Under the pieces are notes generated by a model. It was not told the DNA's origin. It did not search any database and saw only the letters and a program-made list of their open reading frames with translations. The position numbers and the translations under genes are program-made. Below are positions 37,701 to 49,483 of a DNA stretch of 64,000 bases, one piece after another; within the stretch, counting starts at the first letter, position 1, and each line of letters begins with the position of its first letter. This stretch comes from Polytrichum commune (lineage: Eukaryota > Streptophyta > Polytrichopsida > Polytrichales > Polytrichaceae): the NCBI GenBank assembly GCA_950295325.1, contig OX485807.1, positions 36,672,440-36,736,439 on the forward strand, written 5' to 3'.

Positions 37701-40700
37701 TCCTCTATCAAGCACCACAAAATTCTAGGTCAGGGTCCAAATTGTTCTGAAACTCACTGTGCTTTGCCCATGTTTTCTTTAAATACCAAGTACTGAGTCG
37801 CCCTTTGCCGATTTGTATGAAGTGCACAACTATTGATGGTGAGCAGACATATATCTTAGCATTTTCAAATATGTTAGCACACTACTCTCAGAAATACAAC
37901 AATCCTATTATAAAAGTACTATGGAAAGATTTTAAAATCATCGATTGTGGAGTAATTGGAGAAAAATGGAGGATTACCCAAACCTTCTCTCGAAAGAGGA
38001 GACAACCAGAAAGAAAAACGTAAGGAAGTATCCAAAAGACACATGATACATGTAAGTGGGAGTTTTCACACCTGCATCTATCTTGGCACGGAGCTGCGTG
38101 ACATGCTCAGCTAATTTACTATCAGCTGGATCCAAGTTATGGGACTTCATAGCAAAGTCAAATGCTTCCTTGAATCTCCCAAGCTGCCAACATTCCAAGT
38201 TACATCCTTCAGCAACACATACTTGATATGTTTCCAGAATAAACTGCGTGTTCTGTTCATGTCATGCACTGACACATGCTAATTCAACAGAGGCATGATA
38301 GGAAATAACCCCAGGCCCTTTCTTAAGGTTTCAGACTCTACAGAAAGTAATTTATCAAGCATCCCTTCTGCAGGCACAAGTGTAGGTACAAGTTCTGTAA
38401 GCAGGTAGCCAAATCAGGGTCCTGAAGATTGGTTTCTGTTCCTAGGACTTCCTATACACCATGACATTCAAATACTTTATTAAAAAAAGGCTCCACAGCA
38501 TTCCAAGTAGGTCGTAAGTCCTGTACACCAAACGCTGATACTGTGCAAGTTGACTTCTCACAACTGTTGCACAATTGGTTCATGTGAAGATCTAGACTCT
38601 AACAAATATGTGGAGAATGAGACGGAGAGAACCTGTGACAGTGCCTCCGCCATACAGTGGTGAGCACGACTGGACATGGGGTTAATGTGGCGAGCATCAT
38701 TTGCATCCCGAAGTGCCATATGAACATCATTTTTCCACATGCGCTGCAAAGATACCCACCTCATTGTCATGCACCCTGAATGAAACTAAGCACTAAACAC
38801 ATAAATGCATGTAAGACCTATTCTGAGCCATTCAAGTCACACTCATCTATAACTCCAAGCCTTCTGACCATTCTTGGAAACTAAGCCTCATCTTGGAACT
38901 GCCAGATTCATCTTATGCTTGAAGCAATCATAAATATCAAATGATATCCAGGTTTAAACACGTAACTGCACCTAATATTATATTCTTGATGCATTGATGT
39001 ATATCACCAAACATTTTCTTACTTTTACAATGTAATTTATGAACGTTCATTTAAGTTCCTCTACAAAGTTCCAAGTTCCTTCACAGTTCATGATTTAACA
39101 ACAATTATTTGGGCTCAAACTCTCTTAGACTAGGATTTCACAAATGAAAGGGTGACAGAAAGTATCAACCACATGAGATGAATTGAAAACAATCTTTCAT
39201 ATGGGAGATGATTCATAAATTTTATATTTTCCTCAAACCATCACCGCTTAGGCCACTTTTTGTAAAAATAATGACTCCAATTCTGTAAGGTAGCTTTAAC
39301 TAGAACATACATTTCAAATAACAGGAGATTCTCAATGGAAAAACCAATATAAGCATTCATCCTAGGCAGGAGTAGGTACAACATATATTGAGGAATACTT
39401 GGAAACTCTCCACCTGCTCTCCCAATAAATCAAGAACTAGGGGTCCGAACCTTTAGTAATGCTGCAGCTCGCACACAAAGGCAATCATGGCGGAGCGAAC
39501 TGCCCACCACCAAGCCTCCAGCATCCAATACCTCCCCAGTTGCCTCAATTGAATAAGTGATATTCCCTCCTTCAAGGGCCAGTTTTGCTTCATCTAGTAG
39601 CTCCTTGCACTCTTGCAGCTGCAATAACAAACATTGTTAAGGTTTGAGGTACTAACATGAATAAATAGAACAGAACATACCACACACTTAATCAAAGCTA
39701 TGCACCCTCCTTACAATCTGGCAAAGTCAGAACACTTCTCCCTAGGAGGAAACCGTCTGTAGAACTGGCAAGGAAGTTCATAAATAGATACAACAATGAT
39801 TACTCAAAGTAAAACCCTTTCACGAGACAATCCATTTTTGTCAAGGTGGGATAGATATTGCAAATGGTACAAACCCATTTAGAGTCACGTCGGTAACCAT
39901 GCTTCACAACACCTTCAGAAGGTGGTGGATAATTGTTTGTCTCGTTCAAAGTTGGTGTGAGCAATGTTCTCTTCGGCAAATCACTTGCCATGTATGAAAC
40001 AGAATCCTCATTTCCTGCAGTGATGCTATGAGAATCAATGTTTGACTTGTGAAGCAAATAAGTATTCAAAACCTGCATCTTATTCTTACTGTCCCCTTTC
40101 CTCCTTTACATTAAGGCTTTGTTGGAACAAAATTTCCATATGAATTGCATGAAACAGCATGAGAATCCTTGTCGGAAAAATCTCTCATTTTGACCAATGA
40201 GCAGGAAACCTATGAATTAAGGCCAGATTCACCCAGCAAAGTGGAGGCTGAAGGAGCTCTAAGGATCCTCAGAGACTGTACAAGAGACCTCTTGTTCAAA
40301 ATGGAACTTATCCCTGGAAAGAACCAATTCATCTACATAAAAAAAGGCTAGACAGCCAAAGAATGAACTTAACATACATAATTGTAGCAGCCAATATGGT
40401 CAACAGGCGGTGTCATCATACAGAAATGTATAAGAAGAACCAAAGCTGGCAGATATATCATTCCATTTCACTTTGTTCCCTCACTTCAATACCGTTACTT
40501 CAACTTTTTGACGATGGTGGTGGTGTGCAAAATAACGAATCAACTCGACAAGTAGAGGGACTGCTTCACTTTAAGCAACCTTTATCCATTTCATTACAAA
40601 CAAATCAAGAGCATTCCTATGGAATATCTTAGATACATCTGGTCATAGATTATGATGGTATCTATTTTAGGAGTTTCTTACGAAGTGCCTCAAAATGAAT

Positions 40701-43700
40701 GGGCTTGCAACCAAGTTAAACTTCTAGATTAACAACTTCTATTGTGCTGTAATGGATGTAGAAATTAGACTACAATTGTAGGTAGATACTCTGCAAGTAA
40801 AATGCAAGATAAACCAAAAGTTGTTCCTTGCGTAGCATTGCTACCACTAGAACTAATGCAATTGCAATAGCCATATTCATGGGGAAAACTTCATCTGACC
40901 AAAGTTCAACAGTGAGAAACCCACCACAGTTTGTGTCCATGAGGTAAACATGCTCCCCACTGTAGCTCAACAGGACTTCCTGGCCGTTTGGACTGAAGGT
41001 CACGTGTGTCAAATGAAGTCCTGATCGGCTCTGCATTGTGGACAATGAGTGAGACTCTTTGTCTCATATGACCTGAACTACTGAAGTTCATAAGCAGTAG
41101 ATGACAAATAGACTTCAACAATTTGGAGCAATATTAGCCAGAAAGTGAACATATTACATATTCTGATAAATGTGCTGGACAAAAGTAGCTGACGGGCTCG
41201 GGGGGCTTGCAAGGCTGCCTGGCTGATGTAGGAGGAGGAAGCTTGCGCCGATCATACATACGAGCAAATGCATCACTGCAACACCAAGAAATCCAAGTCT
41301 ATTATCTAGATCCGATTGAATTTAACAAGCAGATTTTGTTTCCTTAGAATGGAAGTGGTCTCACATTTATTTCAGAATCACAGTGAACAATGAAATCCTG
41401 CAGATCAATGAAATCCCACAGATCTAATTGACAAATTCAAAGACTTCTATGACCTGATTGTGGCTCACACAAACAAACTATAAACAAACAAGCACTTTGA
41501 AAGAGACAGTCACCAAGACCTTCCATAAACTTAACCAAATTCGTTGAACTCTTTAACCTAATTGAACACAACCGATCATCATAAAAATCTGTCTATCTAC
41601 TAAATTTATTGTCATCACAATTAACTTCAAGGTGATAAAAGTGAAGCACTTCCTTTGTGGTCCTTGCCTTCTTCAGAATGATTGTAATCAACATTGTGGA
41701 TCAACTGGAAGCACATTGGACATAGAGACCTACCATTTTCTACAACCAATAATAGGGAAATTTCCATGTTGTATGCACCTTTTGAGTTGCAGGAACCAAC
41801 AGATCCAACATTGGTCGAATGTATTCCAATGTTAACCTACAGAAATACTCTAGAGGCCAGTCCATGCACAAAGTGACACAAAACATTTACCTGCCTCCAA
41901 TAAGCAGTAGGTGAGGTCGTGTAGGACTAAGAGCACAAGTTTTCAGGACCAAGCACTGCTTTGGAGGATCTGCCAATGATTTCTTTTGGCCACCTCGAAG
42001 GTCCACCTGTCCAAACAAAACCCGTCATATATGTCAGAACTCTTTGTGAAATCTAGACCTCAACAATTGAATTTGCATAGTCCGAGATCAGGGTAGTGGT
42101 GCCTTCACATGCTATAACCATTACTACTGACGAAGTCGTACAAAAATACTCACAAGGATATTTCGACAGTCTTGATCTGCAGTAGATGGACACAGAATGC
42201 CCTGCCGAAAATCATGCTGCCTAAGTGTACCATCTTCACTTGCACTCCACACCACATTTGGATTCCCATCTTCAACCTAAGCAACAAAGAATTGTTCATA
42301 ATGACAACAAATTTAGAAATTTTTAAATAATCAAAAACCACTTGCACAAATGAAGGCTAGATATCTATCACTTTTGGAGAAAGTAGCTAGACTTATGATA
42401 TGATATTATGCTCCCTAGGTAACAAATAAGGGGTAGCAAATAATAAGTGAATGAATGACAATGGCCCATACCACAGTTCTAGCAACTAAGCACAGGCTTA
42501 TCATGAGTACCTACAAGCAAACAAGGTACAAAGTATTTTCACCAGCAAAAGCCACAAATAATTCTCCTCACCGCCAACTTCTTCACCCGTCTTGTGTGGC
42601 AACTAAAAAGTGCTGTTTGCTCTAAATATGAACCCCTTCCAGAGGCTGATGACCTGCTAACCCGATGTACTCTGACCTGAAGAGAGACAAACATAGTTTC
42701 TCATGAACAGAACAGAGAAGAGCAAAATACACAATCGCCCTGTTGAAATAGAAATTGTAGCAAACCCTCACCCTACATTCAACCAACAAGCTTTTGTCCA
42801 AGGGAGCAAATCAGCATTTCCCACAATTTCCAATATTCATGTGCAGGAACTTGACCCTGATCAGATTAAGTGGACTACTTACTGAACCTGGATTTAGCAA
42901 TACACACGTCTGAAAAGGTAAAGACATGATTCTCATCCTATTCAGCTTGTGAATGTTCACTCTAAATGGCATTCCAGTATCTAATGCACTAAGTAGGTTC
43001 ATAATAGTACATCAATACCATTAGCACCTGATTACGATCCAAACACTTCAAGACCAAATAATTGATATATTTGCACAAACCAATTCTAGACTTCCAACTT
43101 CTTATTTCTATGACCTCACCAGCTACCAAATTCTGATAAGTAAGTTTCACAGCACAAAGAATGACCAAATCAGAAAAAGCATATTTGGTTCTAATAGTTC
43201 TCATTATTCCAGCACTCAAACATACCTCTGCATCACCTGCACCAGAAACTACAACATCGTCTCCGGTCTCGGGCATAAATTTTGTACAGAATATATTAGC
43301 AGAATGTCCAGTGTCAATACTATGGAGCAATTGTTGACTTCCATAGTCCCAGATTTTAACCTGCCAGTCCGAACCATTGTATAAAATCACTACTCATACA
43401 TGTGATGCTCTACACAACCAATGATGAAAATTTGAAGATGAAGTTTGGTAACAAGCATGTCAGCAAATCACACTGGTGCAAATGCATACATCTGTAGATG
43501 AGTAAATTAAAAGAGGCCATTTAGAATGAGGTATGTCACGGGACAACTCACAGAAACAAGAGCGATTGAACCTACAATGTAACCAATTCTTCACAATTTA
43601 CCAGAAGCAGCATAGTTCATTGATTTCTGCTTGAGTGTAAGAACAAACCCTAGTATCATCAGATCCTGATATAAGGAGTGAGCCTTTCGCATTCCAAGCA

Positions 43701-45630
43701 AGAGAATTAACACAACCCTCGTGACTCTGCACAACACACACATAATTCTTGATTTAGGCATCCATAGGCATCTACCAAGAAACCAATCTGTCCAATTCAA
43801 ATCAGAACTACAAAGATAGATAATTTTGCAACTGACACTTCTATATCATAATATACATGATGTACCTTCCACTTATTTCAATTAAGATTTAAAAGCACAT
43901 ACAATCCTTTGTGAAAAGCTACAGTTAATATAATGGGTACACCTCAGATGCGTACAGAGTTTAGAAACTCAATGTGGCCCTAAACTACCAAGACACCAAA
44001 CGACAATGTAGGTGAAATGATCACTTGGGGTAGGCAATGAGAGATTTCTTCCCAGACCTAATAAATTCTCTAGCCTCGTTCACACAATCTTGTCGGTATG
44101 CACGGAGGCAAAAATAAATAAATAAATTGCATGCAAAATTGCATGAAGCATATATTTAGGGATTACAAGATAACTGATTATCTTCAGCTTCAACATGTCC
44201 AAGACGAGATATTATGAGAAACAGTCATACCTCCAGAATCTTCTCAAGATCCAATCGCTGCACTAACGAAGAATGCATTTGCAATGCTCGCCTTGAATAT
44301 GGGAGCATGACTGGGTACGGCAGCTGTTCTCAACGCCCACATAAAAATTTCGAGAATCAGCTTGCTGTCAAATAGAGAAGAGGGAAAATATAACAACACT
44401 GCGCCTTCAGCTACTGATGACCCCACTGACGTGCGAAAAAAAAGTGATTCAAGGGAATATGAAGATAAGATTCCTATAAACTGTATCATGGTGTAAAACT
44501 TGAGAAAACTCCCAAAAGCATCATCAGCAGTCCATTGTGAGACAGTTCCAGGAATGCAGACAGGCTCAATGCAAATAGCTCGTTGTCTTTGCAGTCAAAC
44601 GAAATGTCTTACAAGTACAGATTCCTCAAATTAAATCTCAAGAGCAGTAACAATTCATGGACGTAACAATTCATGCACAGACGTGCCCCAAATGAACATC
44701 GCAAGACGTCCTAATTTGGAGCGATATGGTATCTAGCGTACTCGTTAGTGTAGTCCAACATACAACGACAACAAAGGCTTCACTGCATCAAGACGTCTTG
44801 ATCTCCTAAGCGAAACACAACATATTCGGACATTTACTACGAGCTGCACTCGAAACTGGCTCCCGTATTTTGCTTTTTAAGTGCAAGATGCAATAGCTGC
44901 TTTAGGATGTCTCCAAATCAGAATGAACAGATTCAACCAAAACTCTCTCAACTTCACTCTAGTAAAGAATGTACCCTACTCACCAGCATCCAGTACAGAA
45001 CTCGGCCAGTTCCTTCATTGAATAACCGGGTTCCTAATTACTGCAACTTTCACATATAGGTTACAAATAACGACGATAAGGTTCACGGCAGCACTGGCAT
45101 AAATGCAGGACATCATTCCAGGTTCCCTCATCGAGAAATTACCCACATCGAGGAGCTCCATCAACTTGCTGCTAAGCTTGGCGGATGAGTGTGAATAGAT
45201 AAAATGGCAAAACCAAAAAAGAAATCTACGTTTATTTGTGGCCTGCTCCGCTACACACACGTTGTTTAGGTGATGCATAGTCCCTCCAAAAACCGCAAGT
45301 TGTGAACCCTTGAGGATGTAGGGAACATAGAATAATGTAAAATAATACTAACGATAATAAGGAGATAATGTATGCGAATGCTATTGATTGAGCAGCAGGA
45401 TCCCATCCACGAATGCAACCATTTATGATGTATGCTCTGCCTCCTTCAACCTCCCCCTCTGATGACTTCCATCTTCGCCGTGCTAGAAAAGTTCATCCAA
45501 ATTCTGTAGCCTAATTGGTGCATTGGACGAGAGGGAGGAAACGAGCGATCGCACAAACCTGAGGGGAATTGAGCGATCGGCCGACGATGTGGCCGGACAA
45601 GTTGCCATCCGGGCTCGTGAACTTCTTCAT
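34788..45630 (-). CDS. ASG2: WD40/TPR protein of the ASG2 / WDTC1 (DCAF9) family
   Basis: Substrate-receptor-type WD40 protein; Arabidopsis ASG2 binds DDB1 of CUL4 ligases, is farnesylated, and affects germination and ABA response. Model of 19 exons: 45630-45559, 44323-44231, 43726-43649, 43360-43226, 42676-42572, 42276-42154, 42006-41891, 41275-41158, 41030-40921, 40088-39875, 39618-39451, 38743-38633, 38183-38072, 37704-37364, 37090-37000, 36725-36630, 36310-36240, 35873-35749, 34869-34788. Total 2,361 nt, 786 residues, phases consistent, GT-AG throughout. N-terminal WD40 repeats span about residues 56-310 (SHEGCVNSLAWN, LLISGSDDT, VVSGAGDAE, LTHVTFSPNG). WSASEDGTLRQHDFR (about 171-185) fits a DDB1-binding DWD box. 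TPRs span about 389-518, an acidic Ser/Asp/Glu linker 519-632, and two further WD40 repeats 640-722 (FVASGSDDGRWFIW, IATSGIDNSIK). The C-terminal CTQS is a CaaX prenylation box. The exon 2 acceptor and the exon 9/10 junction are the least certain. Arabidopsis protein is about 757 residues. Confidence 0.93.
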
Positions 45631-45644
45631 GCTTCTTCCGATAT

Positions 45645-46025
45645 ACTGCAGTCATAAAATTAAAAAATGGCACCAAAAGCCTCAATTCAAAATCCAAATC
45701 CTGCACAGCATCCACAACCTCATCCCTTCCCGAATTTCACACACCAAGCCTCCACTTCCACGCTGCTGGTCATAACTCCGGCCGATCCTCCTCCACTACT
45801 ACCAACCTTCCGGGCTAGGTCATCGTAGGTTGCGCTGCACCGCTTGCTTAATAATAAATAAACTTGTAGCAATTGCTTAACCATGTCGCCATTCCTCCCT
45901 CCGACGCCAAAGAGCAGAAGCTCGGCTCCCTCCCCCCCCCGCCCCGCAACTCCTCCTCCTCCTCTTCTCCAATTGAAGAAGAGTGAGAGAGGACGCGGCA
46001 AGCGATACGGAAGGAAGGCAACAAA

Positions 46026-46060
<35 letters not shown>

Positions 46061-46262
46061 TCCTCTCTCCTCCTCTCTCCCCCAAACTTGGAAGCGTAGA
46101 CGAAGAGAAAACAGCAACAAAACAACAACTCCAGCAAATCCCGACGACCATCCGTGCCTTCCTTCCTTCCATGCCCTTGCCAAGCGGACGGGCTGGGCTG
46201 GGCTGGCCTGGCGAGTCCTCAACGGAAGCAGCAGCGACGCACTATTTTCTTCCCCTCGTCCC
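45645..46262 (-). other. Probable 5' leader of the ASG2-like gene, with leader intron and alternative start
   Basis: Between the TATA box and the chosen start lies a Ser/Arg/Glu-rich open stretch. A donor (CGGAAG|GTTGG, exon ending 45,807) and an acceptor (GACTGCAG, exon resuming at 45,645) suggest a leader intron. An ATG at 45,884 in good context (GCGACATGG) is in frame across that splice: 26 codons, then YIGRS, then the chosen Met. Using it would give 817 residues. I prefer 45,630 because family resemblance starts there (DGN...GR...), but transcript data must decide. Confidence 0.5.
46030..46057. repeat. (TC)n microsatellite in the ASG2-like leader
   Basis: CT run on the plus strand, read as (GA)n in the minus-strand transcript, continuing into CT-rich imperfect repeats to about 46,080. 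GA/CT tracts in plant leaders are common and can act as GAGA-type elements. Confidence 0.92.
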
Positions 46263-46287
46263 ACGCGCAGAAGCCCACGGCCGTCCG

Positions 46288-46398
46288 ATATATAGATCAA
46301 CGGCGCATGAGCTGCCACGAGGGTCCGCAAGGTTCATTCCGCCAGGCTCCGGTTGAGTTACAGGGCGCCTGTTGTTTCTGCCCTTTGTGTACCACGTG
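46288..46398 (-). promoter_or_regulatory. ASG2-like promoter: TATA box and G-box
   Basis: On the minus strand CTATATAT (46,295-46,288) lies about 660 bp upstream of the chosen start codon and just upstream of the GA-rich leader. A CACGTG G-box (46,393-46,398) reads ACACGTGG on the minus strand, the ABRE core recognised by bZIP factors, about 100 bp further upstream. A GTGGGCTT site-II-like motif lies near 46,277. Placement is consistent with a core promoter; ABA control is inference from the motif and from the ABA phenotype of the Arabidopsis orthologue. Confidence 0.55.
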
Positions 46399-46774
46399 TC
46401 AACCCGTACTGCGGCGATAGGTCCAACTAGGCCTAGTCTAGTCACTGCGTGCTCGCCATGGTGTCGCAGCAGCAGCCGCCTCCTCGATGGGGTTAAACAT
46501 CGAGGTCCGCAAAGCCTGCTCGCCCGGCGACACTCTTTGCAGATGGTGTGTAATAATACTACATTAAGGTAGATGGGTCTTAATAAATAGTTTGTTCTTA
46601 CCAGCGTCGCTTAACCCACTGCTCCTAGGCTATGGAACATGTGGTTAGTAAGTTAGATCAAGATGGTTAGCAAATCCAAATCAAAGCCGTCCCCAACTTC
46701 CTTGTAATTTTGGTAGCCCGTATGTGTATCTCGTTCATTATCAAAGTGAAGATTTGTGAGCTCATTAAATGGTC

Positions 46775-47018
46775 ATATGAACCTTACAGCGGGACACTAG
46801 TGTCCCAAATGAAACAAAGCCTCCTTGATGATTGGTTTTGTGGTTGTAAGTGATCCAAAACAGAAATCGACTTCGAACATCAGAGTGTGTACAAGACGTC
46901 AAGATAATCTCAACGCCGCTTTGATCGCCTTCAAATGACCATATTTGACGTCCACACGGGCTTTAAGGTTTAACCGGTGCATTATGGGACACTAGTGTCC
47001 CGCCATAAGGTTCATATA
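46775..47018. mobile_element. TIR element with palindromic arms (GGGACACTAGTGTCCC)
   Basis: Left arm ATATGAACCTTACAGC plus GGGACACTAGTGTCCC; right arm GGGACACTAGTGTCCC plus GCCATAAGGTTCATAT. The arms are inverted copies of about 32 bp, 2-3 mismatches, and each carries the same perfect 16-bp palindrome. The roughly 175-bp interior has no coding capacity. No target duplication was identified. It sits about 500 bp upstream of the ASG2-like TATA box. Confidence 0.75.
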
Positions 47019-47728
47019 TGTAGGTCTCCCCCCTCCCACCGATCATGTTAATTGTTAAACCTATACATTTGGTTATCATGTTTAAGCTTGAATGTTGATC
47101 TCTCAAACATATTTGTCAAGATCTGGCAAGAGAGTGATGCCACATTAACACAACTTCACCTTTTTCACACCTTGGACCCAAACCCTACTATAAACTCCTT
47201 GGGTCCAAAACTTTTGCTCTCAACCTATAGGGTCACTCTATTTTGGAGTTTCTTTGATCTTGGATCTTAGTGTAAACCCACTCTAAGCGCAACCCTCTAC
47301 AATAAGAACATATGATTTAGCATGGCATTGAATTTGGGGTGTCATGTTAATTAGAGTGGTCTTCATGACTTGTCAAGTAGCATCAAGTTTCATGTGACAC
47401 CTTCTCTCGTTGCCACCCGGTGATTGAAAGACGATTAATGTGGGTTGATGATAATTAGTGTAGGTCACACTAGATCAGAATTTTTTTGTGTATTTTCCTT
47501 AAACGCGCTACTATGGAAGCATCCCCCAATTCTTATAGTAGAAAGAATTCTGTCCATAATATGTTGGAGTTATCTGTTCACAAAAATAAGTGAGAATTGA
47601 CCACTTCCAAATGTCATCCTCAAACAACCGATGAATAAGTTATGACCATCTAGTAATATGTGAACCATGTTGTTTCACTTGATGTGGGGAGCGCCATGAA
47701 TCTTTAGATAGAGAAACAACTAGGAACA
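47019..47728. other. Intergenic, one dispersed-repeat fragment
   Basis: The segment 47,345-47,470 resembles 32,490-32,625. Nothing else was recognised. Confidence 0.45.
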
Positions 47729-48123
47729 CTACACTAAATATTATATTTGTGTCACCAATTCTAATTGTTTTGCTCAACACTAATTGTAAACCGCAGTATA
47801 GTGTCACCAACACTAAATGTTAACCCAATGTTATTTGTCATTCCTTGTAACTTTTTTTTGTTTTTGTCTTTTTTGGGGGGGGGGGATTACAAATTTACAG
47901 TGTTGCAATGATTGTCACTTACTAAGTGGTTTTTCATCCAACTCTCAATCATCCATGACAATGTTTCATCACAAGTTGATGACAAGGCGGGGTTTTTGCC
48001 AATGGATGAACTCATCCATCATCCATGACAATATTTGTTCACTTATTCATAAGAAGTGTCATCCGAAAAGTTATCATAGTGACATTAAATACCATATGAC
48101 ACTAAATATCATATTTAGTGTAG
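47729..48123 (+). mobile_element. CTACACTAA-family MITE, 395 bp
   Basis: Left end CTACACTAAATATTATATTT and right end AAATATCATATTTAGTGTAG are inverted repeats of about 20 bp. The interior matches the element at 55,932-56,308 throughout (CACCAATTCTAATTGT, TTTGCCAATGGATGAACT, CATCCATGACAATATTTG). It contains an 11-G run (47,875-47,885) absent from the other copy. No transposase. Target duplication not resolved. Confidence 0.88.
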
Positions 48124-48254
48124 CTCCAACATGAGCAAGCATGAATAAAAAGCATCTTTATTGGGCACACTATTACTCCCTTTCAGAGTTGAGTTTTATT
48201 CTAAGTATCAATTTGTCAAATTTCGGAAGGCCTCAATTGGAATCCCTATTGTAA

Positions 48255-48753
48255 GGGCCACTTCACACACGAGACTGAGAGCCCATGACCATTACACATC
48301 AAGCACTCTCATTGGTGGAAAAGGCAGAGTTGTTCCAAGTTCGCTTCATACTACGCTTGAGGGACCAACGGAGTATGTGAATGAAAGATGGATGCAAAGT
48401 CTACATGCATTCCTACATGTCATCGTATGGATCACGTTTTATGGTCACTTGGACTATTTACAGAAACCACCTCTTGGAGGTAGGTCTAACACAAAACATG
48501 GAGACCATGGTACTCCGAACATTCACAACCGTTGATTTATTTTATTTAATCATGTATGAGGACCCACATGGATAAAAATCCATTAAAATAGCATTTGGCT
48601 GAGGGCCCGGTTACATATGACTTCGCACTACACTTAAGGATATGTGACCACACTACATGATTTTGAAGGTGTCTTCAAACGGCCTTTGGAGACTTTCTTT
48701 TGGGCTCTCATAATTTCATGGCCATGGCTCTTGGCTCGTGTGTGAAGTGGCCC
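48255..48753 (+). mobile_element. PIF/Harbinger-type MITE, family GGGCCACTTCACACACGAG, copy 3 (intact)
   Basis: 499 bp with near-perfect ends GGGCCACTTCACACACGAG / CTCGTGTGTGAAGTGGCCC, flanked by TAA on both sides (48,252-48,254 and 48,754-48,756). It is inverted relative to the copies at 16,463 and 29,558. It lies about 280 bp from the Harbinger element whose ends resemble it. Confidence 0.95.
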
Positions 48754-49483
48754 TAAGTTGCATTGCATCCCACACCCTCAATAGGACATCAAGTGAAATA
48801 CTATTAACGATTATCAATGCATTATTGCAGTTTTGGTATGCTATGTGTTCAAGTCAATTCAGACTCTCCAATTCTTTTGTTAAGTATGAATGTGGAAAGG
48901 GATTTTAATGGTCGTGCCGAATAGTTGTTATTGTAGTGCTTGGATTTTGAATATGGAGAGTTTGAGTTTGTTAAATGGTATGTTGGTATTATTTAAATTC
49001 ATGTCCCCACATCAACATGTGGTGGAGGGTTAGGGCCATGCCACACGACCGGCAGGAAAAACTAACAGGGAGCTGCGATTGGCCAAAACGAACCCCTAAT
49101 TACCACACAAGAGGACGTTTGAAGGGAGGCAACATGACGTGGCAAGGAATCTTTGTTAAGTGAACTACCAGGCGAGGTGCACTGGAAACCCGTGGATTGT
49201 GGGAGAAGCACCCCTAGGCCCACAGTCTTGGACCTTTTCCTCCAGGTCCAGCTACCCTCACAGAGCCGAGCCCTGCACCCTCCCTCGCGTGACATGTGTG
49301 AGCGCCTGCAGAACCTCCCCCTGCACTCTCGCCTCACGGAGCTCTCCGCGCACGCCATCCCGGCCGCCCTCCCTGCCACAACGCCTTCGCATCCTAGCTG
49401 CAATCACACCGTGCACCGATTTTTTTTTTGTCGCAACCCTCTCTCCTCTCCAAAATGTTGTTGGTTTCCTGGTTCTGAATTGC

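Noticed and set aside
45720-46330. 150-160-codon minus-strand frames upstream of ASG2 as separate genes
   Set aside because: They overlap the GA-rich leader, end in low-complexity residues and are better explained as untranslated leader plus a possible short N-terminal exon.
49160-49483. Upstream extension of Harbinger ORF1 (total 212 codons)
   Set aside because: The 5' part is low-complexity Ser/Pro/Arg sequence lying in the element's leader; the Met at 49,484 fits the family start better.
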